Assembly (NCBI GenBank): GCA_016218025.1
Contig: JACRFD010000010.1
Coordinates: 1 to 64,000, forward strand
DNA: 64,000 nt
DNA from: Ignavibacteriales bacterium
Lineage (GTDB): Bacteria > Bacteroidota > Ignavibacteria > UBA10030 > SZUA-254
Direction: 5' to 3'
A model generated the notes under the pieces. It worked only from the letters and a program-made list of their open reading frames with translations. It was not told the DNA's origin and made no database searches. Of this stretch, positions 55,214 through 64,000 are shown piece after piece. Every line of letters starts with the position of its first letter. The first letter of the stretch is position 1. The position numbers and the translations under genes are program-made.

Positions 55214-56026
55214 TTAACGGGCAAAGTTTCTCCACGACTTGATCTCATTTATCGTGGATGTTAATGAATCGATGAATGTCTTTCGCTCAACTATTTTGCC
55301 TAATCCAAACAGGTTACTCACATCAATAATATTATTTTGCTCTATCGGGAAAACAGCTTCTTGTACAGTATTATATCCTCCTAATCTTAGAATAAAACTA
55401 TCGGTACGTTTATCAAAAACCGGAAACAATGACACTACATAAGAGCTCCCCCTAACAAAACCCCGATAATTCCAGTCTGCAAGATAATAAAATGTTATAT
55501 TATCCCCGACGTTATACTTTTTTCCTTTCCAAACTTCTGTCACTCTCCCATGTACTATTATACTAGTCAATATTTCCGTCGGACGATCCCAACTAGGTAG
55601 TTTTATATTCTCAATATCTTCTACAACTATTGTTATAAAATACGGTAAACTTATCAATCGTTTGTATCTTATTGGAAGATGTTTTTCAATCTCATTAAAA
55701 ACATCTACCTCGCGAACGAAATAAGGAGTCTTGGCATCAAAAGCTGTTTGGAAACGTATACTATCCAATTTTCTTTTCGCAATTGGGTCATACTCATTCG
55801 CATCATAAATCATGCTTGCATATTTTTTAAGTTCGGCATCGGACCACTCCTCGGGACGTGATTTATTCCATGTGGGATGTGCAAGACTATCAAAAACACG
55901 ATAATAGTCCTTTACCCGTGTTGGTGCTTTTTGCAGGAATTCTGCTTGAGATGAATCTGCTTGTTGGCTTAACGAAATGTTAATCCACAATAACAAAACA
56001 AACGATATATAAATTATTCTTCTCAT
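55214..56026 (-). CDS. Exported hypothetical protein
   Basis: This 270-residue protein was not recognised. It has an N-terminal signal peptide (IIYISFVLLLWINISLS-Q) and a beta-rich middle (VHGRVTEVWKGKKYNVGDNITFYYLADW) reminiscent of small extracellular barrels or NTF2-like folds, but no family signature. It lies downstream of nadA with a 65-base gap. Confidence 0.65.
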   Translation of the reverse strand: MRRIIYISFVLLLWINISLSQQADSSQAEFLQKAPTRVKDYYRVFDSLAHPTWNKSRPEEWSDAELKKYASMIYDANEYDPIAKRKLDSIRFQTAFDAKTPYFVREVDVFNEIEKHLPIRYKRLISLPYFITIVVEDIENIKLPSWDRPTEILTSIIVHGRVTEVWKGKKYNVGDNITFYYLADWNYRGFVRGSSYVVSLFPVFDKRTDSFILRLGGYNTVQEAVFPIEQNNIIDVSNLFGLGKIVERKTFIDSLTSTINEIKSWRNFAR

Positions 56027-56091
56027 ATACTTCTCACTTAGAGGGAGCTTCGCTCTCAGCTAATTTACTCAACTACTAACATACTCACTAC

Positions 56092-57060
56092 TCACCTGCT
56101 CATCTCCATCATCCTTTGAATAGGAATAGCTGCTTTCCTAATCAACTCATCAGATAAAAGAATCTCAGGTGTTCTGTTTTTCATGCAAAGGTAAACTTTT
56201 TCCATTGTGTTCAGCTTCATATACGGACATTGATTGCAGGCGCAGCTCTCTTCAGGCGGAGCAGGAATGAATGTTTTATCGGGACATGCTCTTTCCATCT
56301 GATGAATTATTCCCGTCTCCGTTGCAACGATGAATGTTTTATCTGTGGACTGCTGAACATGTTTGAGCAACGCGCTTGTTGACCCGATGAAAGATGATTG
56401 ATCCAATACAGGTTCCTCACACTCAGGGTGAGCTATAATCTTAGCATCACGATAGAGCGATTTCAAGTGAATAAGCTTTTTCAAACTGAATGTTTCGTGA
56501 ACAACGCATGTCCCCTGCCATATCTCCATATCGCGACCTGTTTTCTTCTTTAAATAATTCCCCAAATTTTTATCTGGCGCGAATAATATTTTTTTATCGA
56601 CTGGGATTTGTCGGATTATTTTTTCAGCATTACTCGAAGTGCAAATAATATCGCTCAACGCTTTAACTTCTGCTGAACAATTGATGTAAGTGATAGAAAC
56701 GTATCCGGGGTGCGCCTCTCTCCATTGTTTAAACAAAGGAGCAGGACAACCTTCAGCCAGAGAACATCCGGCATTCAAGTCGGGGATAAGAACCTGTTTT
56801 TGTGGACTGAGTATTTTAGCCGTCTCAGCCATAAAATGCACTCCCGCAAAAACAATAACGTCGGCATCTGTAGATGCGGCTTTTCTTGATAGCTCTAAGC
56901 TATCGCCGACAAAATCTGCAATATCCTGTATCTCAGATTCCTGATAATAATGGGCAAGAAGAACAGCATTTAAATCTTTCTTTAATCGAGATATTTCGAC
57001 TTCAAGATTCGCTGGCAGAATCTCTGTTGAACTAGCATTATTTACTATTCGATTTATCAT
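56092..57060 (-). CDS. nadA: Quinolinate synthase
   Basis: This 322-residue protein condenses iminoaspartate with dihydroxyacetone phosphate in NAD synthesis. [22 protein letters not shown] is the family opening. The three 4Fe-4S ligand Cys are likely those of NAGCSLAEG (Cys99), HPECEEP and [10 protein letters not shown], as in NadA. Extra Cys occur near the third site. NadB and NadC are not in the window. It follows a small membrane protein gene. Confidence 0.93.
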   Translation of the reverse strand: MINRIVNNASSTEILPANLEVEISRLKKDLNAVLLAHYYQESEIQDIADFVGDSLELSRKAASTDADVIVFAGVHFMAETAKILSPQKQVLIPDLNAGCSLAEGCPAPLFKQWREAHPGYVSITYINCSAEVKALSDIICTSSNAEKIIRQIPVDKKILFAPDKNLGNYLKKKTGRDMEIWQGTCVVHETFSLKKLIHLKSLYRDAKIIAHPECEEPVLDQSSFIGSTSALLKHVQQSTDKTFIVATETGIIHQMERACPDKTFIPAPPEESCACNQCPYMKLNTMEKVYLCMKNRTPEILLSDELIRKAAIPIQRMMEMSR

Positions 57061-57111
57061 CAGAAGTAAGATAAATAATGTTTAAAGAAGAATCAAAATA
57101 TTTGGATAAAC

Positions 57112-57327
57112 TCAGGAAGGTTTTTCGTCTTTTGGATCAGATTGCTGATCCGGTTTTTTTTCAGAATCATTTACGTCTGTTATATCTTCAAACTGAGCTT
57201 CTTCAAGATGCTGGAAGTTTGGCGATTCGTTTTCATCCGTTGTGGTACGACTTTTCATTCTGACAAACGTGGAAATAATTTTCCATCCGAAATATAACAA
57301 TAGAACCCAAAAAATATATCTTAACAT
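57112..57327 (-). CDS. Small single-pass membrane protein, unknown
   Basis: This 71-residue protein has an N-terminal membrane helix (MLRYIFWVLLLYFGWKII) followed by a highly acidic, Asp/Glu/Gln-rich tail (EEAQFEDITDVNDSEKKPDQQ). It is intact, tightly placed between the nucleoside kinase and nadA on the same strand, and has the look of genuine Bacteroidota-type short membrane proteins. No known family was recognised. Confidence 0.6.
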   Translation of the reverse strand: MLRYIFWVLLLYFGWKIISTFVRMKSRTTTDENESPNFQHLEEAQFEDITDVNDSEKKPDQQSDPKDEKPS

Positions 57328-57338
57328 ACAATTTACTT

Positions 57339-58016
57339 TTACCGTTGCAGGGGAGCTGGATTATAATATTCAACAGGAGCTTTATTTGAGCGGAAGATTT
57401 CATACAGCAGATCGTCGAATTCTTCTTTGTTGTGGACGAAATCTATTTGCGATGCATTAACTATCAACAATGGAGCCGATTTATATCTGAAGAAGAAATA
57501 ATTATACGCTTCATTCAGATCCCGGATATATTGTTCCGACATGTTTCTTTCGATGTCACGACCCCGCTGACGAATATTCCCCATCAATCTGGATACGTTG
57601 CATTGGAGATAGACAACAAGATCAGGAGTGGGTATTGAATGTTCTATTGCTGTAAGAACGCTTTCATAAAGTTTCAGTTCATCATCTTCCAAATTTAAAT
57701 AAGCAAAGATTTTATCTTTTTCGAATATATAATCCGTAATTAAAAATCGATGGAATAAATCTGCTTGAATTAAATCTTGTTGCTGTTTATACCTATTCAG
57801 CAGGAAAAAGATCTGAGTTTGAAAAGCAAACCTATCAGGGTCTTCATAGAATTTTGAAAGAAAAGGATTCTCTTCAAATTTCTCAAGGACTAATTTGCCG
57901 GATAGACGTTCAGCAAGCATTTTTGATAGACTTGTTTTTCCTGCTCCGATAACTCCTTCAATAGCAATATGGCGGAGTTGTGATTGTTCAATAAGTGATT
58001 CGATTGTTGGTCGCAC
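57339..58016 (-). CDS. Deoxynucleoside kinase
   Basis: This protein is about 226 residues long. P-loop GVIGAGKTS (about 21-29), TDYIFEKDKIFA, RGRDIERNMSEQYIRDLNEAYN and the C-terminal lid fit the bacterial dNK/dAK-dGK family that salvages deoxynucleosides. The GTG at 58016 gives a gene starting 12 bases after the folK stop with GGAA nearby. An ATG at 58091 would overlap folK by 64 bases, so I prefer the GTG. The start remains uncertain. The small membrane protein and nadA follow. Confidence 0.85.
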   Translation of the reverse strand: MRPTIESLIEQSQLRHIAIEGVIGAGKTSLSKMLAERLSGKLVLEKFEENPFLSKFYEDPDRFAFQTQIFFLLNRYKQQQDLIQADLFHRFLITDYIFEKDKIFAYLNLEDDELKLYESVLTAIEHSIPTPDLVVYLQCNVSRLMGNIRQRGRDIERNMSEQYIRDLNEAYNYFFFRYKSAPLLIVNASQIDFVHNKEEFDDLLYEIFRSNKAPVEYYNPAPLQR

Positions 58017-58027
58017 AGTATATTCCG

Positions 58028-58534
58028 TTATTGATGCATCATTTGGGCTAATTGGTAATCGGTTTTTACTACTTGATTTTTGTCTCTGCACTGCCTGAGC
58101 AGTGCTGCAGTTGTTTTTTCCAGCGTCGGATGAACCGAGGTTGGTGCAATTTCGTTCAACGGTTCTAAAACAAATTTTCTCAGATGCATCCGGGGATGAG
58201 GAACATTTACTGTATGATCATCATATGCAAGTCCGCGATACATCAAAATATCGATATCAATAATACGCGGTTCCATGTGATGATGTGTTTTTCCTGCAAT
58301 CTTCTTTTCAATTTTTTTTAATTGAACAAGAAGTAACGGCGGATCATTGGAGGTTTTAATGGATAAAACCATATTAAGAAAATTATCTCCATGCTCCATT
58401 CCAACAGGTTCTGTTTCATAAATAGATGAAATGGCATCGACCGGACCAATCTTAGTAATCTCATCAACTGCCCGTGACAGATTTTCTAATCGATCGCCAA
58501 GGTTTGTTCCTAATCCTAAGAATACCTGATACAT
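58028..58534 (-). CDS. folK: 2-amino-4-hydroxy-6-hydroxymethyldihydropteridine pyrophosphokinase
   Basis: This 168-residue protein transfers pyrophosphate to the pterin in folate synthesis. LGLGTNLGDRLENL and EPRIIDIDILMYRG, followed by VPHPRMHLRKFVLEPLNEIAP, are the family hallmarks, all present. It follows folB by one base, so the two folate genes are coupled. Confidence 0.95.
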   Translation of the reverse strand: MYQVFLGLGTNLGDRLENLSRAVDEITKIGPVDAISSIYETEPVGMEHGDNFLNMVLSIKTSNDPPLLLVQLKKIEKKIAGKTHHHMEPRIIDIDILMYRGLAYDDHTVNVPHPRMHLRKFVLEPLNEIAPTSVHPTLEKTTAALLRQCRDKNQVVKTDYQLAQMMHQ

Positions 58535-58535
58535 T

Positions 58536-58904
58536 TTATCTCTGTTCTGTTATTTCAACTTCAACATAATCAACAACGCCTTTTACAGGCGGATGAGGTT
58601 TGCGAACAATTGATTTAACCAGATCGATGGTTTTAAATTCATTCAATAAACCTCTTGCAATTTCCGCTGCTAAAGATTCTAACAAGTAATGCTTCTTCTT
58701 TGTTACTGCATTTTTAATGAATGAATATATCAGTTCATAATTAACTGTCTGATTCAATTCATCACTATCGAATGAAGCAGAGAAATCTCCCTGTATCTCA
58801 ACATCTACTTCAAATTTCCCACCAAGATTTTGCTCATCTGTTGCTACGCCATGATAAGCATAAAACGACGCATTTTTTATTCTGATTATATCTTTACGCG
58901 GCAT
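58536..58904 (-). CDS. folB: Dihydroneopterin aldolase
   Basis: This 122-residue protein cleaves dihydroneopterin to the FolK substrate and glycolaldehyde. IKNASFYAYHGVATDEQNLGGKFEVDV and the tail KPHPPVKGVVDYVEVEI are typical. The folK gene follows directly, so the substrate passes from one product to the next. Confidence 0.94.
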   Translation of the reverse strand: MPRKDIIRIKNASFYAYHGVATDEQNLGGKFEVDVEIQGDFSASFDSDELNQTVNYELIYSFIKNAVTKKKHYLLESLAAEIARGLLNEFKTIDLVKSIVRKPHPPVKGVVDYVEVEITEQR

Positions 58905-58993
58905 GATCTAAATTTGTCATGGAAAATATATAGTTTTCTTTTCAGATAATCAAGCTTTTTGTGATTATAAACGATTTGGGTAATTTGGTTAAA

Positions 58994-60685
58994 TTATTCA
59001 CCCGTTTTGGCAATTTTTGCCCATGTGTCTTTCAATGTAACTGTTCTGTTACAAATAATATTTGCTGGTGAAGAATCATAATCTACACAAAAATATCCAA
59101 GTCTTTCGAACTGATAACGATCTTGTTTTTTTGCGTTTATCAGAGATTGTTCCAATTTACAATTTTTTATTATAGTCAACGATTCAGGATTAATCGATGC
59201 TTTCCAATCATCACCGGATGGATTTTCTATTTTGAATAACCTGTCGTATAACCTGACTTCCGCATTCACCGAATGATTAGCAGATACCCAATGAATTGTA
59301 CCCTTAACCTTTTTCTGACTTGTCCCTGTTCCGCTTCGGGTTTCAGGATCGTAAGTACAATGAAGTTCGGTAATCTCACCGGTTTTAGGATCTTTGCTAA
59401 CACTCTCACATTTAATTATGTATGCATAACGCAAACGAACCTCGGTACCGGGTGAAAGACGGAAAAACTTTTTCGGTGGATTTTCCATGAAGTCGTCTTG
59501 CTCAATATATAATATCTTAGAAAACGGAAGCTTTCTTTTCCCCATCGATTCATCTTCAGGATTGTTCGTTGCATCGAGCATTTCAACTTTCTCATCATGA
59601 AAATTGTCTATGACGACTTTCAGCGGTTTGAGAACTGCCATAACTCTAAGAGACCGTTTATTTAAGTCTTCTCTTAAACTGTCTTCCAATAACGCAACGT
59701 CAATCATGTTTTCACGTTTTGCGACACCTATTCGTTCAGCAAAATAACGAATCGACTCAGGTGTATAACCCCTTCTTCGTAGACCCGATATTGTAGGCAT
59801 TCTTGGATCATCCCAACCACTCACATTTCCATCCTCTACCAGTTGGAGCAAACGTCGTTTACTCATAACTGTATAGCTTAAATTGAGTCGTGCAAACTCA
59901 ATTTGCTGCGGGTGATAAATTCCAAGTTTTTCAACGAACCAATCGTACAGCGGTCTATGATCTTCAAATTCAAGCGTGCAGATTGAATGAGTTATTTTTT
60001 CCAAAGAATCGGATTGTCCATGCGCCCAATCATACATCGGATATATACACCACTTATCGCCTGTACGGTGATGAGATTCACGCAAAATACGATACATAAT
60101 CGGATCGCGCATGTTAATATTGGGAGATGACATATCTATCTTTGCGCGTAGAGTCTTCGAGCCATCCGGGAATTCTCCATTTCTCATACGTTCAAATAAA
60201 TTCAAATTTTCTTCGATGCTTCTGTTTCTAAACGGACTTTCTTTCCCCGGTGCGGTTAATGTACCTCGATGTTCCCTAATTTGCTCAGGTGTAAGTTCAC
60301 AAACATAAGCCAACCCTTTTTTAATTAACGCAACTGCATACTCATAAAGTTGTTCAAAATAATCTGAAGCATAATATTCTCTATTTCCCCAACTGAAACC
60401 GAGCCAGCGTACGTCTTCTTTAATTGACTCAACATACTCAACTTCTTCTTTCGAAGGATTAGTGTCATCAAAACGAAGATTACACATTCCGTTGTAATCT
60501 CTGGCAATACCGAAATTAAGGCATATTGATTTAGCGTGACCGATGTGCAAATATCCATTCGGTTCCGGAGGAAATCTTGTATTGACTCTTCCGTCATATT
60601 TATTTGTTTTCAAATCTTCATCGATTATATCGCGAACGAAATTTGACGTCTTCTGTTCCGGCAGATTATTAATTGGCTCACTCAT
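58994..60685 (-). CDS. glnS: Glutaminyl-tRNA synthetase
   Basis: This 563-residue class I synthetase has [14 protein letters not shown] (HIGH 47-50) and VMSKR as the KMSKS counterpart. It has the full anticodon-binding C-terminus ([19 protein letters not shown]..., [12 protein letters not shown]). It charges tRNA(Gln) directly with glutamine. The gltX stop precedes its ATG by two bases, so GluRS and GlnRS are co-expressed. A direct route makes the gatDE pathway (14715-18013) look redundant. Confidence 0.95.
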   Translation of the reverse strand: MSEPINNLPEQKTSNFVRDIIDEDLKTNKYDGRVNTRFPPEPNGYLHIGHAKSICLNFGIARDYNGMCNLRFDDTNPSKEEVEYVESIKEDVRWLGFSWGNREYYASDYFEQLYEYAVALIKKGLAYVCELTPEQIREHRGTLTAPGKESPFRNRSIEENLNLFERMRNGEFPDGSKTLRAKIDMSSPNINMRDPIMYRILRESHHRTGDKWCIYPMYDWAHGQSDSLEKITHSICTLEFEDHRPLYDWFVEKLGIYHPQQIEFARLNLSYTVMSKRRLLQLVEDGNVSGWDDPRMPTISGLRRRGYTPESIRYFAERIGVAKRENMIDVALLEDSLREDLNKRSLRVMAVLKPLKVVIDNFHDEKVEMLDATNNPEDESMGKRKLPFSKILYIEQDDFMENPPKKFFRLSPGTEVRLRYAYIIKCESVSKDPKTGEITELHCTYDPETRSGTGTSQKKVKGTIHWVSANHSVNAEVRLYDRLFKIENPSGDDWKASINPESLTIIKNCKLEQSLINAKKQDRYQFERLGYFCVDYDSSPANIICNRTVTLKDTWAKIAKTGE

Positions 60686-60687
60686 TT

Positions 60688-62148
60688 TTAAATCCTGATT
60701 TTTTCAATAGCTTTTTCTATTCGCCTTATTGATTCTTCTTTCCCAAGTATGAATAATATTTCATACAATCCTGGTCCGCCGCCTACACCCGATAAGGCGA
60801 GACGTACACCATGAATCAATTTTCCATTTCCTATATTCAGCAACTCGGCTGTTTTATGGAGCGCTGTTTCATAATCTTCTTTTTTGGGATTTAATAATTT
60901 TGAAAACTCTTCCGCCAAACTTTTCAGATTTTCAGAAGTATCATCTTTCCATCTTTTTTGAATCACTTCCTGATCGTAAGATTCGGGCGATTCAAAGAAG
61001 TATGAACTATTTTCGATTATCTCTTTCACAAAAGAGATTCTGGGGCGCATTGCTTCAACAATTAGGAATAATTTATCATCATCAAATTTATGATCCGCAA
61101 ATTTAGATTTAGCTAAATATTCTTTCAATATTCGAACAACTTCCGTATCATTTTTTTTACGAAGATGCTCAAAGTTGAAAGCATTCAGCTTTTCAATATT
61201 AAATACAGCACCAGATTTATTCACTCCTTCGATTGAGAATATATTTATTAATTCATCAAGTGAAAATATTTCTTGTTCAGTGCCCGGATTCCAACCGAGA
61301 AGCGCCACAAAATTCACAAGCGACTCAGGCAAATACCCTTTTGCGCGATAATCTTCTACTGCTACATCACCCTGACGCTTACTTAGTTTTGATTTATCGG
61401 GATTAAGTAATAATGGTAAATGCGCAAACACAGGTTTTTCCCAACCGAATGCGTCATACAGCAAAACATGCTTTGGTGTTGACGGCAACCATTCTTCACC
61501 GCGTATCACATGACTTATTTTCATCAGGTGGTCATCAATTACATTTGCAAGATGATATGTCGGATATCCATCGCCTTTTAGTAGCACCTGATCATCAATT
61601 AGATTACTATCGAACTCCACTCTTCCACGAATAATATCTTCAACAACAACTTTTTTATCAGCTTCTATGTTCAATCTCACAACATGCGGTACACCGTCTT
61701 TGAGTTTCTGCGCAATAACATTGTGGTCAAGATGTAAGCAAAGCTTATCATACTTAGTCTGCTGTTTTAAGTTCTCCTGGGCAGTCCGGAGTTCGCTAAT
61801 TCTTTCCTGTGTACAAAAACAATAATAAGCTTTTTTTTGTTCGATTAGAGTTTGAGTATAGGATTTATAAATCTCAAGCCGTTCCGATTGTGTATAAGGA
61901 CCAAATGATCCGTTTTTCTGCGGACCTTCATCATAATCAAATCCGCACCAATGAAGTGTGTCAATAAGATTTTCCACAGCGCCTTCAACATATCTTGCCC
62001 GGTCCGTATCCTCAATGCGGAGTACGAATACACCATTGTTCTTTCGAGCAAAAAGATAGTTATAAAGCGCTGTCCGAAGCCCGCCAACATGTAAGTAGCC
62101 TGTTGGACTTGGAGCAAATCTGACACGTATTTGATTGTAATTATTCAT
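60688..62148 (-). CDS. gltX: Glutamyl-tRNA synthetase
   Basis: This 486-residue class I synthetase has [21 protein letters not shown] (HIGH-type) and KLSKRQGD (KMSKS-type). It charges tRNA(Glu). If it is non-discriminating it would also make the Glu-tRNA(Gln) substrate needed by GatDE; this cannot be decided from the sequence by eye. A hairpin lies just upstream of its ATG. Confidence 0.95.
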   Translation of the reverse strand: MNNYNQIRVRFAPSPTGYLHVGGLRTALYNYLFARKNNGVFVLRIEDTDRARYVEGAVENLIDTLHWCGFDYDEGPQKNGSFGPYTQSERLEIYKSYTQTLIEQKKAYYCFCTQERISELRTAQENLKQQTKYDKLCLHLDHNVIAQKLKDGVPHVVRLNIEADKKVVVEDIIRGRVEFDSNLIDDQVLLKGDGYPTYHLANVIDDHLMKISHVIRGEEWLPSTPKHVLLYDAFGWEKPVFAHLPLLLNPDKSKLSKRQGDVAVEDYRAKGYLPESLVNFVALLGWNPGTEQEIFSLDELINIFSIEGVNKSGAVFNIEKLNAFNFEHLRKKNDTEVVRILKEYLAKSKFADHKFDDDKLFLIVEAMRPRISFVKEIIENSSYFFESPESYDQEVIQKRWKDDTSENLKSLAEEFSKLLNPKKEDYETALHKTAELLNIGNGKLIHGVRLALSGVGGGPGLYEILFILGKEESIRRIEKAIEKIRI

Positions 62149-62447
62149 GATAATAAAAAGTCCCCATTGGCGGGGACTGAAGATTTTCTTTTACAGCGTT
62201 GCCGATTAGAAGATAGCACTATATTTTAAAAAAAACAAAGTTATTATTTAAACTAACAAGGTTTCTTGTTCAATCATTAAGCGAAATCATTCTCAGATTA
62301 TTTTACCTTCTCAGATTCTATTCAAACTTTAATTGAAATAATTCTTTTAAACAAACACTTCTGGCTTAAACCATAATCACCTTTTTTTGTCTAAATAGGA
62401 ATAATTTCAGATATTTGTTACCCCACATGTTAAACATTTAGGTTTAT
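62149..62447. promoter_or_regulatory. Divergent control region between gltX and the TonB receptor gene
   Basis: This gap of about 299 bases holds the promoters of two divergent genes. Apart from the hairpin at 62159-62178 I see only AT-rich sequence. No tRNA or T-box-like element was recognised. Confidence 0.4.
62159..62178 (-). terminator. Terminator-like hairpin in the gltX leader
   Basis: On the minus strand AGTCCCC-GCCAAT-GGGGACT is followed by TTTTTATT and then the gltX ATG about 10 bases on. This is the shape of an intrinsic terminator placed in the 5' leader, i.e. a possible attenuator. No other gene upstream on that strand would need it. Confidence 0.6.
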
Positions 62448-64000
62448 ATGAAAAAATCGATAATTATTGTATTATTTTTCTTATTCATACAACACAATTA
62501 CCTCATCGCTCAGCATAAAAGTGACGACGAAAACGGCCGTCCGTCACTCATCGGAGTTATCTTTGACCGTACATCAAATTCACCTGTCGAATATGCAAAT
62601 ATTGTTATCCGCTCTTTGAGCGATTCTTTGATTATCACCGGTTCATTATCAGATAAAGATGGAAGGTTTAAAATTCCACGTCTATCTGAAGGAAAATATA
62701 TTGTTGATATTCGTTTTTTAGGCTTTAAAAGGAATGTATCGAATATTGAGATGGCCAATGAGAAATCTTCAATTGATTTAGGCAATGTCTATATAGAACC
62801 GGATCCTCTTCAGCTAAAAGAAGTAGTTGTTCAGGGTGACCGCTCCCCTGTCTCTTATCAGATCGATAAAAAAGTTATTGATGTGAGCAAGATGCAAACT
62901 GTTGTGTCGGGGACAGCAGCAGATGTTTTACAAAATGTTCCATCGGTAACAGTTGATATCGAAGGTAATGTAAGCTTGCGCGGTAGTACTAATTTCACCG
63001 TGCTTATTGATGGCAGACCGACAGTTATGAACGCTCAAGATGCCCTCCAGCAAATTCCAGCCACCTCACTTGAAAAGATAGAGATCATCACTAATCCCTC
63101 AGCGAAGTATGATCCCGAGGGAACTTCGGGTATTATTAATATTTTGATGAAGAAAAATCAAAATCATGGATTGAGCGGTGTAATTAATGCTAATGCCGGT
63201 TTAAAAAATAAATACGGCGGTGATTTTTTATTTCAGTATAAAACAGAATCTTATACTGCAATTTTGGGCGCCGATTACAACAAAAGAAATTTTCCCGGTA
63301 CAACAAATTCTGAGAACCGATTCATCGGAACAAATACAAGCTACCTGAACTCGAATGGAAGTAGTCAATCTCAGAGAAAAGGTTCTGGAGTAAGAGGTTC
63401 GATTGAATTTAACCTTACTGAAAATGCTTTTCTAAATCTTGGCGGACGTTTTGGAAAAAGAGATGGTTTACAAAACTCACTTTTAAATTATTCCGAATGG
63501 ACTTCAGTTAACCCGTTACAACAACTTTACACAAGCAGTGGAAGTTTCAATCGGGGTGGAACAAATGCCGAAGCCAATCTTTCATATACACAACGTTTTA
63601 ATAAAGAAGGACATGAGATAAAGGGCGATTTCACTTTCGGTTATGATGATGATAAAGAATCTTCAATTACTAACAAAATAATATCTGGAGTTTCAGTAGA
63701 CGGAGATAGAATTGATAACTCAGGACCATCGCGTGAGTTCGAAGGTAAAGCTGACTATACTCTACCCTTCTCAACGGATAGTAAGTTCGAAGCAGGATAC
63801 GAGGGTCAAGCCGAACTATCTGAAGAGAACAATAATATTTTTCAGTTCAACGATATTACAAAGAATTTTGATCCTCAGCAGCAATTCAATTATTCTGTCA
63901 AGTATCGTAACAGCGATCATTCACTTTATTCAATTTATTCAGATAAATTCTATGATATCGGTATCCAGGGCGGATTGCGAACAGAATATACTTTCCGTTC
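62448..64000 (+). CDS. TonB-dependent receptor / outer-membrane beta-barrel protein (3' truncated)
   Basis: The frame from ATG 62448 is open to the window end (over 515 codons) with no stop. It has a signal peptide (MKKSIIIVLFFLFIQ...), then a carboxypeptidase regulatory-like domain (GVIFDRTSNSPVEYANIVI..., GSLSDKDGRFKI, about 35-115). A plug region follows (ADVLQNVPSVTVDIEGNVSLRGS, VLIDGRPT, IEIITNPSAKYDPEGTSGIINI) and then barrel strands. It is the 'outer membrane beta-barrel family' type of Bacteroidota. The imported ligand is unknown. Transcribed divergently from gltX. Confidence 0.92.
   Translation, partial: MKKSIIIVLFFLFIQHNYLIAQHKSDDENGRPSLIGVIFDRTSNSPVEYANIVIRSLSDSLIITGSLSDKDGRFKIPRLSEGKYIVDIRFLGFKRNVSNIEMANEKSSIDLGNVYIEPDPLQLKEVVVQGDRSPVSYQIDKKVIDVSKMQTVVSGTAADVLQNVPSVTVDIEGNVSLRGSTNFTVLIDGRPTVMNAQDALQQIPATSLEKIEIITNPSAKYDPEGTSGIINILMKKNQNHGLSGVINANAGLKNKYGGDFLFQYKTESYTAILGADYNKRNFPGTTNSENRFIGTNTSYLNSNGSSQSQRKGSGVRGSIEFNLTENAFLNLGGRFGKRDGLQNSLLNYSEWTSVNPLQQLYTSSGSFNRGGTNAEANLSYTQRFNKEGHEIKGDFTFGYDDDKESSITNKIISGVSVDGDRIDNSGPSREFEGKADYTLPFSTDSKFEAGYEGQAELSEENNNIFQFNDITKNFDPQQQFNYSVKYRNSDHSLYSIYSDKFYDIGIQGGLRTEYTFR

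Noticed and set aside
57078..57263. 61-residue plus-strand frame near nadA
   Set aside because: Largely antisense to the small membrane protein gene at 57112-57327, which has the better hydrophobic/acidic protein-like composition and operon placement.
1..64000. CRISPR array, rRNA or tRNA genes
   Set aside because: No regularly spaced direct repeats and no recognisable rRNA or tRNA sequence seen in the gaps.

Overview
Organism. The window reads as a low-GC bacterial chromosome segment from the Bacteroidota/Ignavibacteriota side of the FCB group. This is inferred from three things: large exported proteins ending in a 'YPNPFNP...' type C-terminal sorting domain of the type IX secretion kind (5237-6580, 18794-20866), an outer-membrane beta-barrel family TonB receptor with a carboxypeptidase-regulatory-like N-terminus (from 62448), and lipoproteins and signal peptides of the same style. 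No rRNA, tRNA or CRISPR array was seen. I cannot name a species.

Layout. 1-5087 (+) is a heavy-metal RND efflux locus (CusB-like adaptor cut by the window start, a metal-binding periplasmic protein, a CusA-like pump). 5237-10744 holds a secreted YCF48/BNR-type protein, a Spy-like protein, an orphan B12-radical SAM enzyme and an MvaI/BcnI-type restriction-modification pair. 10835-18013 (-) is a compact run gatE-gatD-(ADP-forming acyl-CoA synthetase + GNAT)-MFS transporter, which is archaeal in flavour. It is preceded by a toxin-antitoxin pair and a broken duplicate of the gatE 5' end. 18794-22566 has a second secreted repeat protein and a histidine ammonia-lyase whose MIO triad is Ala-Cys-Gly. 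22711-25514 (+) is a second copper locus (YHS protein, HMA lipoprotein, CopA ATPase).

The (-) block 37166-27784 (htpX, a hypothetical protein, BamD-like lipoprotein, thioesterase, FG-GAP protein, putative metalloprotease, ccmA-ccmB-ccmC-ccmD-ccmE) is tightly packed and ends in an intrinsic terminator. It includes a 44-residue ccmD and a Cys-type CcmE. Upstream lies the unit acnA-fmdB-DUF302. 40810-43101 (+) is a methylmalonyl-CoA mutase catalytic subunit and its epimerase.

43397-46825 (+) is a GC-rich two-gene cassette: a RecQ helicase fused to a ComF-like phosphoribosyltransferase domain, translationally coupled to a DprA-family protein. It looks horizontally acquired and is the best candidate for an under-described system, possibly genome defence. 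46934-62148 (-) contains DUF2442 and DUF885 proteins, a TldE/TldD pair, a 1,099-residue secreted BNR protein, nadA, a deoxynucleoside kinase, folK, folB, glnS and gltX. A divergent TonB-dependent receptor runs off the right edge.

How it fits together. Two copper/silver modules and Ccm-type cytochrome c maturation point to a respiring, metal-exposed cell. Methylmalonyl-CoA mutase and epimerase serve propionate/succinate interconversion. The cell encodes both GlnRS and the archaeal-type GatDE amidotransferase, two apparently redundant routes to Gln-tRNA(Gln). Several short inverted-repeat families lie in the gaps, including a two-copy element of about 110 nt with nested stems.
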